From positions 124,001-188,000 of the forward strand of contig CADASP010000005.1 in assembly GCA_902790625.1 (NCBI GenBank): 64,000 nucleotides of DNA, written 5' to 3'. The stretch comes from an uncultured Prevotellaceae bacterium (lineage in GTDB: Bacteria > Bacteroidota > Bacteroidia > Bacteroidales > Bacteroidaceae). Shown in pieces: positions 41,328 to 51,236 of the stretch. The notes under the pieces are model-generated. The model ran no database searches. It was not told the origin of the DNA and saw only the letters and a program-made list of their open reading frames with translations. The stretch's first letter is position 1. Each line of letters opens with the position of its first letter. Position numbers and translations under genes: made by a program.

Positions 41328-43378
41328 AAGGAAGCCTCCCCTTCTGCCCCCGATGGGGCTGCTATTGTTTTATATATGGTGTCGATGTCGAGTCCCACTA
41401 TCTGTCGCAGCTCGCCCACCTCGCCATGCTCCACGAAGTTGTCGGGCAGTCCCAGTCGCGTGACGGCAGGACTGTAGCCGTGGTCGGCCATCCACTCCAG
41501 CACGGCACTGCCCAGTCCACCGGTGCGCACACCGTCCTCGATGGTGACGATGCGGCGGAAGCGGCGACCCACCTCGTGCAGGATGTCCTCGTCGAGGGGT
41601 TTCAGGAAGCGCATGTCGTAGTGGGCAGCCCCACCTACGGCCCCCGAGGGGGCTTCTATAGTTTTGCGAGCAGGGTCTGTCGTAGCCCCCTCGGAGGCTG
41701 AAGGAGGGGCTAATATCTTTTCCACGTCGTTGCCGATGGGACCGATGGTGAGCACGGCGACGTCGTTGCCATCGCGGAGCTTGCGCCCTGTGCCCACCTT
41801 GACAGGCTCCAAGGGACAGTGCCAATCGGTGGTGACGACCCCTCGGCCTCGCGGATAGCGAATGACGAAAGGTCCCATGTCGGGCTGCTGAGCGGTGAAC
41901 ATCAGGCGCCGCAGCTCGCACTCGTCCATAGGCGAACAAATGGTAAGGTTGGGGATGGGCCGTAGGAAAGCCAAGTCGAAGGCTCCGTGGTGCGTGGGAC
42001 CATCGGGGCCCACCAGTCCGGCTCGGTCGAGGCAGATGACCACGTTGAGGCGCAGGATGGCCACGTCGTGGATGATGTTGTCGTAGGCCCGCTGTGCAAA
42101 AGAGGAGTAGATGTTGCAGAAAGGCAACAGCCCGTCCTTTGCCATACCTGCCGAGAAAGTGACGGCGTGGCCCTCGGCGATGCCCACGTCGAAAGTGCGG
42201 TCGGGCATGGCCTCCATCATGATGTTCATCGAGCAGCCCGTAGGCATGGCTGGCGTAACACCCACGATGCGCGGATTCAGCCGTGCCAGTTCGAGGAGCG
42301 TCTCGCCAAACACTCGCTGGAACTTTGGCGGCTGTCCGCTGGTGTCGCTCTTCTTCAGCTCTCCTGTCTCGGGGTCGAACTGTCCTGGGGCGTGCCACAC
42401 CGGCGTGTAGTGCTCGGCGGGCGCATAGCCGTGTCCCTTCTTCGTATGCAGGTGCAACAGCTTGGGGCCTCGCATGTCCTTAATCTGTCGGAGGATGCGC
42501 ACCAGCTCCACCACGTTGTGGCCGTCGAAAGGCCCAAAGTAGCGGATGTTCATGCCATCGAAAATATTCTGTTGATGCGAGATGGCGCTCTTCAGGGCGT
42601 TGCCCAGTCGGATGAGTCCCTTGCGGCGGTCGTCCTTCAGCAAGCCGTGCCGCTGCATCCATCGTGCCGTCTTAAAGCGCAGTTTGTTGTAGGTCTCGTT
42701 GGTGCTCAGCCCCAGCAGATACTGCTTCATGCCGCCCACGGAGCGGTCGATGGACATGTTGTTATCGTTGAGGATGATGAGCATGTCGTTGGGACTCGAC
42801 GACACGTTGTTGAGTCCTTCAAAGGCCAGCCCACCACTCATGGCACCGTCGCCAATGACGGCCACAACCTTTCGAGAGTGAGGAGTGAGGAGTGAGGAGT
42901 TAGGAGTTGACGTATTGGCATCACTCCTCACTCCTAACTCCTCACTCCTCACTCCTAACTCCTCACTCACCCTGTTGGCCACTGCCATGCCGAGGGCGGC
43001 AGAGATGCTGTTGGAGGCATGTCCGCAAATGAAGGCATCGTAGGGGCTTTCGAGGGGCGAGGGGAAGGGGCGCAGACCATGGAGCTTGCGGTTGGTGTGG
43101 AACAGCTCGCGCCGCCCCGTAAGAATCTTATGTCCGTACGCCTGATGCCCCACGTCCCACACGATGCGGTCGTCGGGGGTGTTGAATACATAGTGCAAGG
43201 CCACCGTCAGTTCCACCACGCCAAGGCTTGAGGCCAGATGTCCCGGATTCACCGACAGTTCCTGCACAATGGTATTGCGCAGCTCATCGCACAGCTGTGG
43301 CAACTGCCCCACGTCCAACTGGCGCAAGTCGTCGGGGGTGTTGATATGGTTGAGTAGCTCCGTCTTTATCTGTTCCAC
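41324..43378 (-). CDS. dxs: 1-deoxy-D-xylulose-5-phosphate synthase
   Basis: 684 residues from GTG at 43378. A longer frame begins with TTG but contains the promoter -7 box TACCTTTG (43398-43405), so it cannot be the start, and no ATG lies nearby in frame. TPP enzyme that joins pyruvate and glyceraldehyde 3-phosphate, first step of the MEP isoprenoid pathway. Motifs: [41 protein letters not shown]. Odd: it carries three repeat insertions: [15 protein letters not shown] and NSSLLTPHS before [22 protein letters not shown] plus [13 protein letters not shown] before HYDMRFLKP; and the end [14 protein letters not shown]. trkA overlaps it by four bases. Confidence 0.94.
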   Translation of the reverse strand: MEQIKTELLNHINTPDDLRQLDVGQLPQLCDELRNTIVQELSVNPGHLASSLGVVELTVALHYVFNTPDDRIVWDVGHQAYGHKILTGRRELFHTNRKLHGLRPFPSPLESPYDAFICGHASNSISAALGMAVANRVSEELGVRSEELGVRSDANTSTPNSSLLTPHSRKVVAVIGDGAMSGGLAFEGLNNVSSSPNDMLIILNDNNMSIDRSVGGMKQYLLGLSTNETYNKLRFKTARWMQRHGLLKDDRRKGLIRLGNALKSAISHQQNIFDGMNIRYFGPFDGHNVVELVRILRQIKDMRGPKLLHLHTKKGHGYAPAEHYTPVWHAPGQFDPETGELKKSDTSGQPPKFQRVFGETLLELARLNPRIVGVTPAMPTGCSMNIMMEAMPDRTFDVGIAEGHAVTFSAGMAKDGLLPFCNIYSSFAQRAYDNIIHDVAILRLNVVICLDRAGLVGPDGPTHHGAFDLAFLRPIPNLTICSPMDECELRRLMFTAQQPDMGPFVIRYPRGRGVVTTDWHCPLEPVKVGTGRKLRDGNDVAVLTIGPIGNDVEKILAPPSASEGATTDPARKTIEAPSGAVGGAAHYDMRFLKPLDEDILHEVGRRFRRIVTIEDGVRTGGLGSAVLEWMADHGYSPAVTRLGLPDNFVEHGEVGELRQIVGLDIDTIYKTIAAPSGAEGEASL
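41330..41373. repeat. Palindromic element forming the C-terminus of Dxs
   Basis: Plus-strand CCCCCGATGGGG then CTGCTATTGTTTT, coding for [12 protein letters not shown]. Same layout as 41628-41661, 45197-45228 and 1549-1585. Confidence 0.75.
41617..41720. repeat. Double palindromic element inside dxs
   Basis: CCCCCGAGGGGGCTTCTATAG at 41641-41660 is followed by a second, inverted-looking copy with CCCCCTCGGAGG near 41690 and GGGGCTAATATCTTTT. It replaces a short linker before the C-terminal transketolase domain by about 30 residues. Confidence 0.75.
42876..42967. repeat. GAGTGAGGAGT / ACTCCTCACTC inverted repeat inside dxs
   Basis: About three copies of GTGAGGAGT with GTTAGGAGT are followed, after TGACGTATTGGCAT, by several copies of ACTCCTCACTCCTAACTCCT, the complement. 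It encodes a 30-residue insertion just before VVAVIGDGA, where Dxs normally has a short variable loop. The same repeat ends the regulator gene at 22071. Confidence 0.88.
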
Positions 43379-43397
43379 GTCATTTTCGTTTGAACTG

Positions 43398-43405
43398 CAA
43401 AGGTA
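43398..43405 (-). promoter_or_regulatory. -7 box of the dxs promoter
   Basis: Minus-strand TACCTTTG, with no clear -33 TTTG at 19 bases. It lies 20 bases before the GTG start and decides the choice of start. Confidence 0.6.
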
Positions 43406-43450
43406 GGCATTTTTTTTTGATTGGCCATGCTTTATCGGCAATAAATTGCC

Positions 43451-44743
43451 TCAGCAGCCCTTCGACGTCATGATGCGCAGCACCATCTCGTCGGTGGGTC
43501 CCATGCCGTTGGCCCCAATGGCGGTGAGGTTGTGGATGCTCTTGTCGACACAGTCGTCGACGATGCCCTCCTGCGAGCTGACGCACTTGCCCTCCATGGA
43601 GAGGAGTGCCGAGAGCACGGCTGTGCTAACGCCACTGGTGATTTTGAGCGAGCACGAGGGTTTGGCCCCATCGCAGATCATACCCGTGAGGTTGGCCACC
43701 ATGTTCTTCACCGAGGCACACACGCGACCGTAGTCGCCGCCCATGAGATAGGTGATGCCCACGCTGCTGCCGATGGATGCCACTACGCAACCGCAGAGTG
43801 CCGAGAGCGTGCCCAGCGACTGCTTGATGTAGATGGCAGTGAGGTGGCTGAGCATGAGCGCGCGGATGAGTTCCTCCTCGGTGTTCTCGTTCTCCTTGGC
43901 ATAGACGCACACGGGGTTGGTGGCACAGATGCCCTGGTTGCCGCTGCCCGAATTGCTCATCACCGGAATCATGGCCCCGCCCATGCGGGCATCGCATGCC
44001 GAGGCGGTGCGGGAGATGATGTGGCAGAAGATGCTGTTGCCAAAAATGCCCTTTGAGAGCGGACGGTCGATGGTTTTGCCCAGGTTGTGGCCGTAGTTGC
44101 CTTTCAGGGCTTCGCGTGCCGCATTCATGTTGTAGGTGCGCGTCGCCTCGATGAATCGAATCTCGTCGAGCGGCGCAGTGGTGGCAAAGTCGTAGACCAA
44201 GCGAAAGGAGAGGTTCACCCCATCTTCCTCCCGTTCAGAAGGAGCATCGCCATCGCTCTGCTGCTGAGAAGAGCGACCACGCTCCCCGTTGGATAGAAAG
44301 TGGGTGTGGCTGCCGGCGATGATGGCGGTTTGCCGATTGCCGTTGGCCTCGGCGATGACCTCTACATAGAGTTTCTCGCTGATGCCCTGCTTCAGTTGGA
44401 TGTCGATGCGCTGCTCGTTGATAAATTGCTTGCCCTGCTCGAGTGCTTCGGGCGTGAGGTCTTTCAGCACCTCCAGTTGGTACTCGCTCTTGCCGATGAT
44501 GGCTCCGAGGGCGATGGCGATGGGCAGTCCCACCATGCCCGTGCCGGGGATGCCCACGCCCATGGCGTTCTTCAGGATGTTGGCACTCAGCAGAGCGGTG
44601 ATGTGCGCTGGCCTACAGCCCAATAGCTCGGTGGCGCGTGCGGTGCAGAGCGCCACGCACATAGGCTCTGTGCAGCCGATGGCGGGCACCACCTCGCGCT
44701 TCACGAGTGCGATGATTTGTTGTCGTGTTTCTCGATCGATCAT
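43451..44743 (-). CDS. Cysteine desulfidase family protein (UPF0597/CdsB type)
   Basis: 430 residues. Family marks: VPAIGCTEPMCVALCTARA near the N-terminus, PVMSNSGSGNQGI, and Cys residues (ATNPVCV, ICDGAKPSC) that in relatives hold an iron-sulfur cluster. Proteins of this family break down L-cysteine to pyruvate, ammonia and sulfide, or act as serine dehydratase relatives. Odd: between HTHFLSNG and VNLSFRLVYDF is a 25-residue segment ERGRSSQQQSDGDAPSEREE; its DNA (CTCCTTCTGAACGGGAGGAAG) looks like a decayed copy of the palindromes seen in neighbouring genes. It shares the strand with cvfB and dxs. Confidence 0.85.
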   Translation of the reverse strand: MIDRETRQQIIALVKREVVPAIGCTEPMCVALCTARATELLGCRPAHITALLSANILKNAMGVGIPGTGMVGLPIAIALGAIIGKSEYQLEVLKDLTPEALEQGKQFINEQRIDIQLKQGISEKLYVEVIAEANGNRQTAIIAGSHTHFLSNGERGRSSQQQSDGDAPSEREEDGVNLSFRLVYDFATTAPLDEIRFIEATRTYNMNAAREALKGNYGHNLGKTIDRPLSKGIFGNSIFCHIISRTASACDARMGGAMIPVMSNSGSGNQGICATNPVCVYAKENENTEEELIRALMLSHLTAIYIKQSLGTLSALCGCVVASIGSSVGITYLMGGDYGRVCASVKNMVANLTGMICDGAKPSCSLKITSGVSTAVLSALLSMEGKCVSSQEGIVDDCVDKSIHNLTAIGANGMGPTDEMVLRIMTSKGC

Positions 44744-44753
44744 AAGGGAGTAT

Positions 44754-45668
44754 TTACATAGTATTGTCAGAAAGGCGGATGCCTTCGTCGGTGATGACGA
44801 TGAGCCGACGGCGGTAGAGGTCGCCGATGGCGCGTTTGAACGTTTTCTTCGACACCTGGAATCGGTCGGCGATGATTTCTGCCGGCGAGTGGTCGCCCAG
44901 GTTGCAGCGCCCGTCGTTCTCGTGCAGATAGCGCAGCAGCACCTGTGCGAAGTCGAGCGTCTGGCGGTGGCCAGTGGGCTGCAGCGTCAAGTCGATCTTC
45001 CCGTCCTCTCTCACGTGGTCGATATAGGCGGTTAAGCGGTCGCCGGTGCGCAGGGGCTGGAAGATTTGGTTGTCGTAGAGCTGGCCCTGATAGCGATTGT
45101 CTACGATGGCCTTGAAGCCGAGGTCGGTCTTCTGCCAAATGAGGCAGTCGCAGGGTTGGCCGTGCTTGGCACCAGCCCCCTCAGCCCTCTCAGCCCCCCC
45201 TACGGTCCCCGAAGGGGCTTCTATCGTTCTGTCATTACCATGAGGGCTGGCAGGTTCAAGATATTTTTCTAACTTGGCGGTGGCCATCAGGCGATGGGTG
45301 GCCTCGTCTTCCTTCACGTAGACGATGTAGCCCTTGCCGCGCTGCATGCGCTGCTTCTGCTCGCGGAAGGGACAGAAGAGATCCTTCAACAGTCCCCAGT
45401 GGAGGAAGGCGCCATACTGGTTGGCCCAAGCCACTTGCAGGAAAGCAAACTGCCCCACACGGGCCAGGGGTTGCTCGGTAGTGGCGATGATGCGCTCCTG
45501 CTGGTCGAGATAGACGAACACCTCCACCGCGTCGCCCACCTGCATCTGCGGGGTGACGTAGCGTTGGGGCAGCAGGATGTCGCCGGTCTTCTCGTCGCCG
45601 GTGAGGTAGAGGCCCTGGTCGGCAACGTGGTCGATGGTTAAAGTGTTGTAGTCTCCGAGATGAATCAT
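44754..45668 (-). CDS. cvfB: S1-type RNA-binding protein, CvfB family
   Basis: 304 residues with S1-like OB repeats ([57 protein letters not shown]) and a C-terminal winged helix ([20 protein letters not shown]). CvfB proteins influence virulence gene expression in Firmicutes; the role in Bacteroidota is unclear. Odd: residues about 140-172 ([25 protein letters not shown]...) are a repeat insertion with the same TIEAPSG peptide as Dxs. The start overlaps the lolD stop by four bases. Confidence 0.87.
   Translation of the reverse strand: MIHLGDYNTLTIDHVADQGLYLTGDEKTGDILLPQRYVTPQMQVGDAVEVFVYLDQQERIIATTEQPLARVGQFAFLQVAWANQYGAFLHWGLLKDLFCPFREQKQRMQRGKGYIVYVKEDEATHRLMATAKLEKYLEPASPHGNDRTIEAPSGTVGGAERAEGAGAKHGQPCDCLIWQKTDLGFKAIVDNRYQGQLYDNQIFQPLRTGDRLTAYIDHVREDGKIDLTLQPTGHRQTLDFAQVLLRYLHENDGRCNLGDHSPAEIIADRFQVSKKTFKRAIGDLYRRRLIVITDEGIRLSDNTM
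45160..45262. repeat. Palindromic element inside cvfB
   Basis: CCCCTACGGTCCCCGAAGGGG followed by CTTCTATCGTT (45197-45228) is a close copy of the dxs element at 41628-41661. It encodes [13 protein letters not shown]. Confidence 0.78.
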
Positions 45669-46402
45669 GGGGCGGTAGGTGAGGTAGGTGAAGTAGGTAA
45701 AGTAGGTGAGGTAGGTGGGGTAGGTTCGGTAGGTTCGGTAGGTTGAGTAGGGATTTCGAGGAGGCCGTCGCGCATGTGGATGGTGCGGTCGGTGAGGGTG
45801 GCCAACTGCTCGTCGTGGGTGACGATGACGAAGGTCTGCCCGAAGCGCTGGCGCAGGTCGAAGAACAGCTGGTGCAGCTCCTGCTTGTTGTGGGTGTCGA
45901 GCGAGCCGGAGGGCTCGTCGGCCAACACCACGGCGGGGTTGTTCACCAGTGCACGCGCCACGGCGATGCGCTGCTTCTCGCCGCCACTCAGCTCGGCGGG
46001 CTTGTGGCTGGCGCGGTCGGCCAGGCCCATGAACTGCAACAGCTCCTTGGCACGCGCCTCGGCCTTGGCACGCGACTCACCGCCGATGAAGGCGGGAATC
46101 ATGATGTTCTCGATGGCCGTAAACTCGGGCAGCAGCTGGTGGAACTGGAACACGAAGCCCAGGTGGCGGTTGCGGAAGTCGCTGAGCGCCCGCTGCGACA
46201 GGGTGGTGGTGTCGATGCTATCGACACATACAGAACCGCTGTCGGGGCGGTCGAGGGTGCCGATGATTTGCAGCAGGGTGGTCTTGCCGGCACCGCTGGG
46301 GCCAACGATGCTCACCACCTCGCCTTTGTCGATGTGCAGGTCGATGCCCTTCAGCACTTGAAGCGAGCCGAAGCTCTTGGTGATACCTTTTGCGTCTATC
46401 AT
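45665..46402 (-). CDS. lolD: ABC transporter ATP-binding protein, LolD type
   Basis: Start at [15 protein letters not shown] (46402); 245 residues. Walker A GPSGAGKT (34-41), signature LSGGEKQR, Walker [13 protein letters not shown]. LolD powers extraction of lipoproteins from the inner membrane with LolC/E, but MacB-like use is also possible. No permease gene is adjacent. Odd: the C-terminus after GLLEIP is a Pro-Thr-rich tail of about 25 residues ([20 protein letters not shown]) coded by GTAGGTGAG tandem repeats. The gene starts 13 bases after the antiporter gene and overlaps cvfB by four bases. Confidence 0.85.
   Translation of the reverse strand: MIDAKGITKSFGSLQVLKGIDLHIDKGEVVSIVGPSGAGKTTLLQIIGTLDRPDSGSVCVDSIDTTTLSQRALSDFRNRHLGFVFQFHQLLPEFTAIENIMIPAFIGGESRAKAEARAKELLQFMGLADRASHKPAELSGGEKQRIAVARALVNNPAVVLADEPSGSLDTHNKQELHQLFFDLRQRFGQTFVIVTHDEQLATLTDRTIHMRDGLLEIPTQPTEPTEPTPPTSPTLPTSPTSPTAP
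45668..45752. repeat. GTAGGTGAG tandem repeats coding the LolD tail
   Basis: Nine-base units like GGTGAGGTA, GGTGAAGTA and GGTTCGGTA repeat about nine times. They end at the lolD stop and the cvfB start, so this tail is both the 3' end of one gene and the leader of the next. Confidence 0.85.
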
Positions 46403-46415
46403 GGGTGAATGGGGA

Positions 46416-48650
46416 TTAACGTGAAGGATGGAAATGGATGAAGCGCATGATGGCATCGTAGAGGCTGGTGGACTCGTGGTGCTGTGCCTCGGTGAAGCTC
46501 ATGTGGTCGTCCTTGGTGTCGGCGCCATACTGGTCGGGGAAGACAATCATCAGGTTCTTGCCGCTGAAGTGGCGCTGCAACTCGTCGGGCAGGCGCTCCA
46601 GCGCATTCTTGTAGGAGATGGTGCCCTTGCGGGCGGTGACCACGACGAACAGATGGTCGTCGGCAATGTGCTCGGCCAGCTGTGGCAGCTCGTTCCAGTG
46701 CGACATGGGAATGAAGCCGGCGCGCACGCTGCTGTGGCGTGTGCGTATATAACTGCCGATGAGGTCGAGCGACTCCTGTCGGCCGTGGAACTCCATGCGA
46801 CAGTCGAGCTGTCCGGCAAAGCGGCAGAGGCGCTCCAGCCAGCGGTTGAAGCCCGGCTCGAACTCGGCCCGCGAGGGCACGGCCACCTCTATGCGGCGCA
46901 GCGTGTTGAGCGGCTGCACAAAGCGGGTGAGGATAATCTGGCGGTTCAGACCGTTGTAGAGACTCTGTATGAACTCGCCCCAGAACTTGGTGGTGCGGTC
47001 GGTATGCACGTGCATGCCCATCACAATCTCGGAGCAGGCATACTCGCGGAAGGCGTGCTTGATGCCATTGGCAATGTTCGAGGCCAGGCGCACCTGCGTC
47101 TGCAGCTCCACCTCGGCCGACGCCGCCTGCTGCTGCAGTTGCTCCAGCAGGCGCAACCCTTGCTGGCGCCCGGCAGTGCTGTGCTCATCGTCGTAGACCA
47201 CGTTGAGCGCCACCATGCTGCTGCGCTTCCGCGTGAGCATCATCATCGACATGCTGAGCAGCTGCGGGGCGATGTCGGGGTATTTCACGCAGATGAGAAT
47301 CTTGGGCTTCGACAACGAGTGCAAATCGACGTTGCCGACCTCTGCGAGGGGCACGTTGGTCTTGTCGGTGGGGGTGCTCGCCCCATGTCGGCTGGCAACG
47401 GCATGGGCGGCATCTCTTGTCCGTATCTCGCTCATGGTGATTTGCTGGGCAGCACGCTCAGTGACCAGCGTGGAAACGACACAAGTGACGAGAATCATCA
47501 TCACCACGCCATTGAGCATGTCGTCGTTCACAATCTGCAGGCGCATGCCCACCATCACCATGGCGATGGCACCGGCGGCATGGGCCGAGGTGAGGCCGAA
47601 CATCATGTTGCCGTCGCGCTGGGGCAGACGGAAAAGCATACTGGCCACATAGGCGGCCACTGCCTTGCCAAAGGTGCCGATGAAGGCGATGAGCAGCACT
47701 ATCCACAGCACCTCGCCGCCCTGCAGCATCGTGCGCACATTGATGAGCATGCCCACGCCGATGAGGAAATAGGGGATGAAGATGGCATTGCCGATGAACT
47801 CGATGCGGTTCATCAGCGGCGACACCTTGGGGATGTAGCGGCTGAGAATCAATCCTGAGAAGAAGGCACCAAAGATGCCCTCCAGCCCAATGAGGTTGGT
47901 GAGGGCGGCGCTGAGGAACATCACCGAGAGCACGAAGATGTACTGCATCACCGAGTCGCTGTAGCGGCGCAGGAAGAAGCGGGTGAGCCGGGGGATGAGG
48001 AGCAGCGAGCCGGCCACATAGCCCACCAGCTTGAGCAGGAAGAGGAAGGCGGCCCACAGCCACTGCACCACGATGCTGGAACCCACGACGGCAGAGGACT
48101 GGCCAATGGACGAAGCCGACTGCACCAGCGCGGCCAGCATCACCAGGGCCAAGAAGAGCGAAATCATCGACGAGCCGACGCTCAGCCCCACCGACGGATG
48201 GCGGCTCAGGCCATAGCGGCCCACGATGGGATAGGCGATGAGCGTGTTGGAAGCCATGATGCAGCCCAACAGGAACGACGTGGCGAGCGAGTAGTGGAGC
48301 ACCGTGACCGACATGACATACGTCAGCACCAAGGGCACAAAGCAGGTGAGCACACCGAAGAACAGATAGCGGCGGGTGCTCTTGCGCACACTTTCCATGT
48401 CCATCTCCAGCCCGGCCAGGAACATGATGTAGTAGAGGCCTACCTGCCCAAAAATCTCGAACGACGAGCCACGCTCAATCACATTCAGCCCATAGGGTCC
48501 CACCAGCACGCCCGCCAGCACCATGCCGATGATGTGGGGGATGCGCAGCTTGCCCATGATGATGGGGGCCAACAGAATGATGAGCAGCACCACGAAGAAG
48601 ATCATCGTGGGGTCGCCAATCAGGGGCTTCTGCATAAGCACGGTCATCAT
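46416..48650 (-). CDS. Cation:proton antiporter of the CPA2 family
   Basis: 744 residues. The first ~400 form about 12 membrane helices ([33 protein letters not shown], typical of the GerN/KefB family); the last ~340 are cytoplasmic, with universal-stress-like segments ([31 protein letters not shown]). It exchanges Na+ or K+ for H+ at the inner membrane. Several ATGs lie near the start (48650, 48647, 48635, 48605), and the -7 box is so close that one of the later ones may be used. It precedes lolD by 13 bases. Confidence 0.9.
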   Translation of the reverse strand: MMTVLMQKPLIGDPTMIFFVVLLIILLAPIIMGKLRIPHIIGMVLAGVLVGPYGLNVIERGSSFEIFGQVGLYYIMFLAGLEMDMESVRKSTRRYLFFGVLTCFVPLVLTYVMSVTVLHYSLATSFLLGCIMASNTLIAYPIVGRYGLSRHPSVGLSVGSSMISLFLALVMLAALVQSASSIGQSSAVVGSSIVVQWLWAAFLFLLKLVGYVAGSLLLIPRLTRFFLRRYSDSVMQYIFVLSVMFLSAALTNLIGLEGIFGAFFSGLILSRYIPKVSPLMNRIEFIGNAIFIPYFLIGVGMLINVRTMLQGGEVLWIVLLIAFIGTFGKAVAAYVASMLFRLPQRDGNMMFGLTSAHAAGAIAMVMVGMRLQIVNDDMLNGVVMMILVTCVVSTLVTERAAQQITMSEIRTRDAAHAVASRHGASTPTDKTNVPLAEVGNVDLHSLSKPKILICVKYPDIAPQLLSMSMMMLTRKRSSMVALNVVYDDEHSTAGRQQGLRLLEQLQQQAASAEVELQTQVRLASNIANGIKHAFREYACSEIVMGMHVHTDRTTKFWGEFIQSLYNGLNRQIILTRFVQPLNTLRRIEVAVPSRAEFEPGFNRWLERLCRFAGQLDCRMEFHGRQESLDLIGSYIRTRHSSVRAGFIPMSHWNELPQLAEHIADDHLFVVVTARKGTISYKNALERLPDELQRHFSGKNLMIVFPDQYGADTKDDHMSFTEAQHHESTSLYDAIMRFIHFHPSR

Positions 48651-48658
48651 ATCGACTG

Positions 48659-48690
48659 CAAAATTACGAATAAATCATGGGCAAAGCAAA
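48659..48690 (-). promoter_or_regulatory. Promoter of the antiporter gene
   Basis: Minus strand TAATTTTG (48659-48666), with TTTG (48687-48690) 20 bases upstream. The expected transcript start is only a few bases before the first ATG, so that leader would be nearly absent. Confidence 0.65.
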
Positions 48691-48772
48691 TGATTTCTTC
48701 GTTTTTTTTATCGCCACGGCCGCTATTTGAAGATTACAGGCCCATTTTCATCAAGCGCCATCATGCAGGGAG

Positions 48773-48823
48773 AAAAAAAAGCAACGCCCCGCCATCATTT
48801 GGAACTCCAAATCATCGCGGGGC
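48773..48823 (-). terminator. Strong intrinsic terminator after terC
   Basis: On the minus strand GCCCCGC...GATTTGGA pairs with CCAAAT...GCGGGGC, followed by GTTGCTTTTTTTT. Stem and T-run match a classic rho-independent terminator. It lies 10 bases after the terC stop. Confidence 0.85.
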
Positions 48824-48833
48824 ATAGGTGCGG

Positions 48834-49988
48834 CTATTTCTTGCACCTCGTCACCACCACCGAAAGGCCCATCGACAGCAACAAGACGCCAAAGATGATG
48901 GCCAGCGACACGGGCGTGGGAATCTCGTAGTGGGGCATATTCAGATGTAGGCCCACCAGCTCGCCCAGTTGGTTGATGTATTCGTTCATGGCCAGCAGCA
49001 TCTTCACACCCACGAAGATGAGGATGATGCCCAACCCATACTTCAGATAGGAGAAATACTTGGCGATGGCGGCCAAAGCGAAGTAGAGGGCACGCAGACC
49101 CAGGATGGCAAAGATGTTGGAGGTGAGGACGATGAAGGGGTCGCGGCTGACGCTGAACACTGCCGGGATGCTGTCGACGGCGAAGGCCACATCGCTGGTC
49201 TCGATGACAATAAGAGCGATAAAAAGGGGAGTAGCCAAAAACCCACCCCCTGCCCCTCCCGTGCGGGAGGGGAGTTCAGTTACTTCTTCTGATGATTCTT
49301 GGTATAGTCCCCCCTCCGTATGGGAAGGGAGTTCAGTTACTTCTGCTGATGATTCTTGGTCTTGAGTGTAATCAAGCCCCCCTCCCGTTCGGGAGGGGCT
49401 GGGGGTGGGTTTTTTCCTCACAAAGAACTTGTCGCCATGCATCTTGTTGGTGACGGGGAAGAAGCGCTTGAACAGGCGCACAATGAAGTTGTTGCCAGGG
49501 TCGCCCTGCATCTCGTCGTTGTGGGTGAACATCTTGCTGCCGGTGTAGAGCAGGAACAGGCCGAAGAGGCCCAGCACCCACTCGAAGCGCTCCACCACGG
49601 CGGCACCGGCAAAGATGAACACGCTGCGCAGCACCAGCGCGCCAAAGATGCCCCAGAAGAGCACCTCGTGCTGAAACTTGCGCTCAATGCCAAAATAGGA
49701 AAAAAGCATCAGGAAAACGAAGAGGTTGTCCATCGACAGCGACTTCTCAATCAGATAGCCCGCCAGGAACTCCATCGCCTTCTCGTGAGGTTCAACGGGA
49801 TAGAAGAAGTAAATGCCCGCACAGAACACCATCGACACGGCTATCCACACACACGTCATCTTCAGAGCCTCGCTGATGTTCACCTCATGCTCGCCTTTGT
49901 GAGCAAACATCTTCAGGTCGGCAACCAACATCAGCACCACCAGCACATAGAAAACAATCCAAGCCCATACGGGCAATAACGTCATCAT
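48834..49988 (-). CDS. TerC/Alx family membrane protein with repeat insertion
   Basis: 384 residues with about eight helices and the family motifs GYLIEKSLSMDNLFVFLMLF and IETSDVAFAVDSIPAVF. TerC/Alx proteins are thought to export manganese or protect against metal stress. Odd: residues about 193-249, between DKFFVRKK and LATPLFIALIVIE, are absent from ordinary relatives and consist of three copies of ELPSRTGG-like peptide with TEVT linkers. This cytoplasmic loop is where the family normally has only a few residues. A promoter lies at 50026-50056 and a strong terminator follows. Confidence 0.88.
   Translation of the reverse strand: MMTLLPVWAWIVFYVLVVLMLVADLKMFAHKGEHEVNISEALKMTCVWIAVSMVFCAGIYFFYPVEPHEKAMEFLAGYLIEKSLSMDNLFVFLMLFSYFGIERKFQHEVLFWGIFGALVLRSVFIFAGAAVVERFEWVLGLFGLFLLYTGSKMFTHNDEMQGDPGNNFIVRLFKRFFPVTNKMHGDKFFVRKKPTPSPSRTGGGLDYTQDQESSAEVTELPSHTEGGLYQESSEEVTELPSRTGGAGGGFLATPLFIALIVIETSDVAFAVDSIPAVFSVSRDPFIVLTSNIFAILGLRALYFALAAIAKYFSYLKYGLGIILIFVGVKMLLAMNEYINQLGELVGLHLNMPHYEIPTPVSLAIIFGVLLLSMGLSVVVTRCKK
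49236..49412. repeat. Three tandem palindromic elements inside the terC gene
   Basis: CCCCTCCCGTGCGGGAGGGG (49252-49271), CCCCCTCCGTATGGGAAGGG and CCCCCCTCCCGTTCGGGAGGGG stand in a row. The first two are followed by GAGTTCAGTTACTTCTKCTG and ATGATTCTTGGT. All keep the frame. The family matches the elements in the uridine kinase gene and at 52125-52220. Confidence 0.88.
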
Positions 49989-50025
49989 GTCTTTCTCTAT
50001 ATCGTTTATCTTCGTTTCGGGGCTG

Positions 50026-50056
50026 CAAAATTACGAAGAAAAAGTGAAATGGGCAA
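50026..50056 (-). promoter_or_regulatory. Promoter of terC
   Basis: Minus strand TAATTTTG (50026-50033), 19 bases, TTGC (50053-50056). The ATG is at 49988. Confidence 0.68.
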
Positions 50057-50064
50057 TGAAAGTA

Positions 50065-51216
50065 TCAAAAATAATGGCGATTAAGCCACAAACCAAAGAA
50101 ATAGTCACTCACCATATAGCCCGTTGGGGTGTGCTCCACCAGTTCTTTGTCGAGTAGCAGGTCGAGGGCCGTTTTCACACTGCTGGCACTCGACAAGCCA
50201 TGTTGCTTGATGAAGACGTTGCTTTGTGGACTAAGCACTTGCCGCTCTTTGGCTATTGCCTTCAACAATGAAAGCTGATTGTCGGTAAGAAAAGATGTCA
50301 GCCCCTCATATTGCATCGAGCTGCTGTTGACAATGTGCAGTATCGTATCGTTGACCTGCGCTATGCTGTCAACATTCTTCTCTGTCTCGTATAGGCGGTT
50401 GAGTACCAATTGGATGCTCCTTGTCACCCCACTTAGTCGTCCGTAAATATCATGGAATACGTCTTGGGCAAGACTGCCATTGTTTGCCTCGAAGAAACGG
50501 CGGGCAAAATCATAATAGATTTCCTCATGCAGGGGGAGCAGACCCATTGACACCGTGCTCTGATAGAAGGGACGGTCGGGCGAGGAGAATATTTGTGCCA
50601 TCAGATGGCGTTTGCTGCCTGAAAACACGAAATGCGCATTGGGCACAAATTGGATATAGGAGCGCAACAAAGCCTCCAAACCTGTTTCAGGGTATCTGGT
50701 GATTTGTTGGAACTCGTCGATGGCGACGTAAATCTCATGTTTGCTCTGCGCCAAATAGTCGAAGATGGTCTTTAGTGTCAGTTCACTCTGATTCGGTTCG
50801 ATGCTCACCGTCACCGTTGGCTGGCCCGTCAGCGGGTCGGAACTGAACACGGGGCGCCACGAACCAAAGAAGGCCAGCAGCCGTTGCAGGGCCTGTTTCT
50901 CGCGCGACAACACCTGTCGGGCGATGGCGGTACCCAACAACTGCACAAAATCGTGCTGGTTTTTGGTAGGCATAATGTCTAAATAGATGCAGACAGCCTC
51001 CTTTTCAGAATGTTCAAGACGATAGAACGTGTTCAAAATAAGTCCTGTCTTGCCTATTCTGCGCGGAGAAATGAGCACGGTATTCCTACCATTTTGCAGA
51101 TTTGCCATCAATTCTTCTGTCTCAACGGTTCGGTCGCAGAAATATTCTGGACTGACAAATCCCTGATAGACAAATGGATTCTTAAGCGTTATCTTCTTTT
51201 TCTTTGCCATGGTCAT
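50065..51216 (-). CDS. AAA ATPase, archaeal-ATPase-like
   Basis: Start at MTMAKKKKITLKNPF (51216; the ATG at 51210 is also possible; a longer frame would need GTG). About 383 residues. P-loop SPRRIGKTGLIL, a Walker B-like stretch EIYVAIDEFQQI, sensor FVFSGSKRH, then a winged-helix C-terminus (LSLLKAIAKERQVLSPQSNVFIKQHGLSSASSVKTAL). This is the pattern of the archaeal_ATPase/DUF234 relatives that abound in Bacteroidota as solitary genes. Function unknown: links to defence or DNA transactions have been suggested for relatives but not shown. It stands alone, with palindromic repeats directly before it. Confidence 0.85.
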   Translation of the reverse strand: MTMAKKKKITLKNPFVYQGFVSPEYFCDRTVETEELMANLQNGRNTVLISPRRIGKTGLILNTFYRLEHSEKEAVCIYLDIMPTKNQHDFVQLLGTAIARQVLSREKQALQRLLAFFGSWRPVFSSDPLTGQPTVTVSIEPNQSELTLKTIFDYLAQSKHEIYVAIDEFQQITRYPETGLEALLRSYIQFVPNAHFVFSGSKRHLMAQIFSSPDRPFYQSTVSMGLLPLHEEIYYDFARRFFEANNGSLAQDVFHDIYGRLSGVTRSIQLVLNRLYETEKNVDSIAQVNDTILHIVNSSSMQYEGLTSFLTDNQLSLLKAIAKERQVLSPQSNVFIKQHGLSSASSVKTALDLLLDKELVEHTPTGYMVSDYFFGLWLNRHYF

Positions 51217-51236
51217 TATAATTATTGACAGTTTTA

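Noticed and set aside
48651..48833. Possible small RNA between the antiporter and terC genes
   Set aside because: The structure there is better explained as the intrinsic terminator of terC plus the antiporter promoter.
49236..49412. CRISPR-like regular repeats in terC
   Set aside because: Units are palindromic, differ in length, and are in frame within a gene; no spacers or cas genes.
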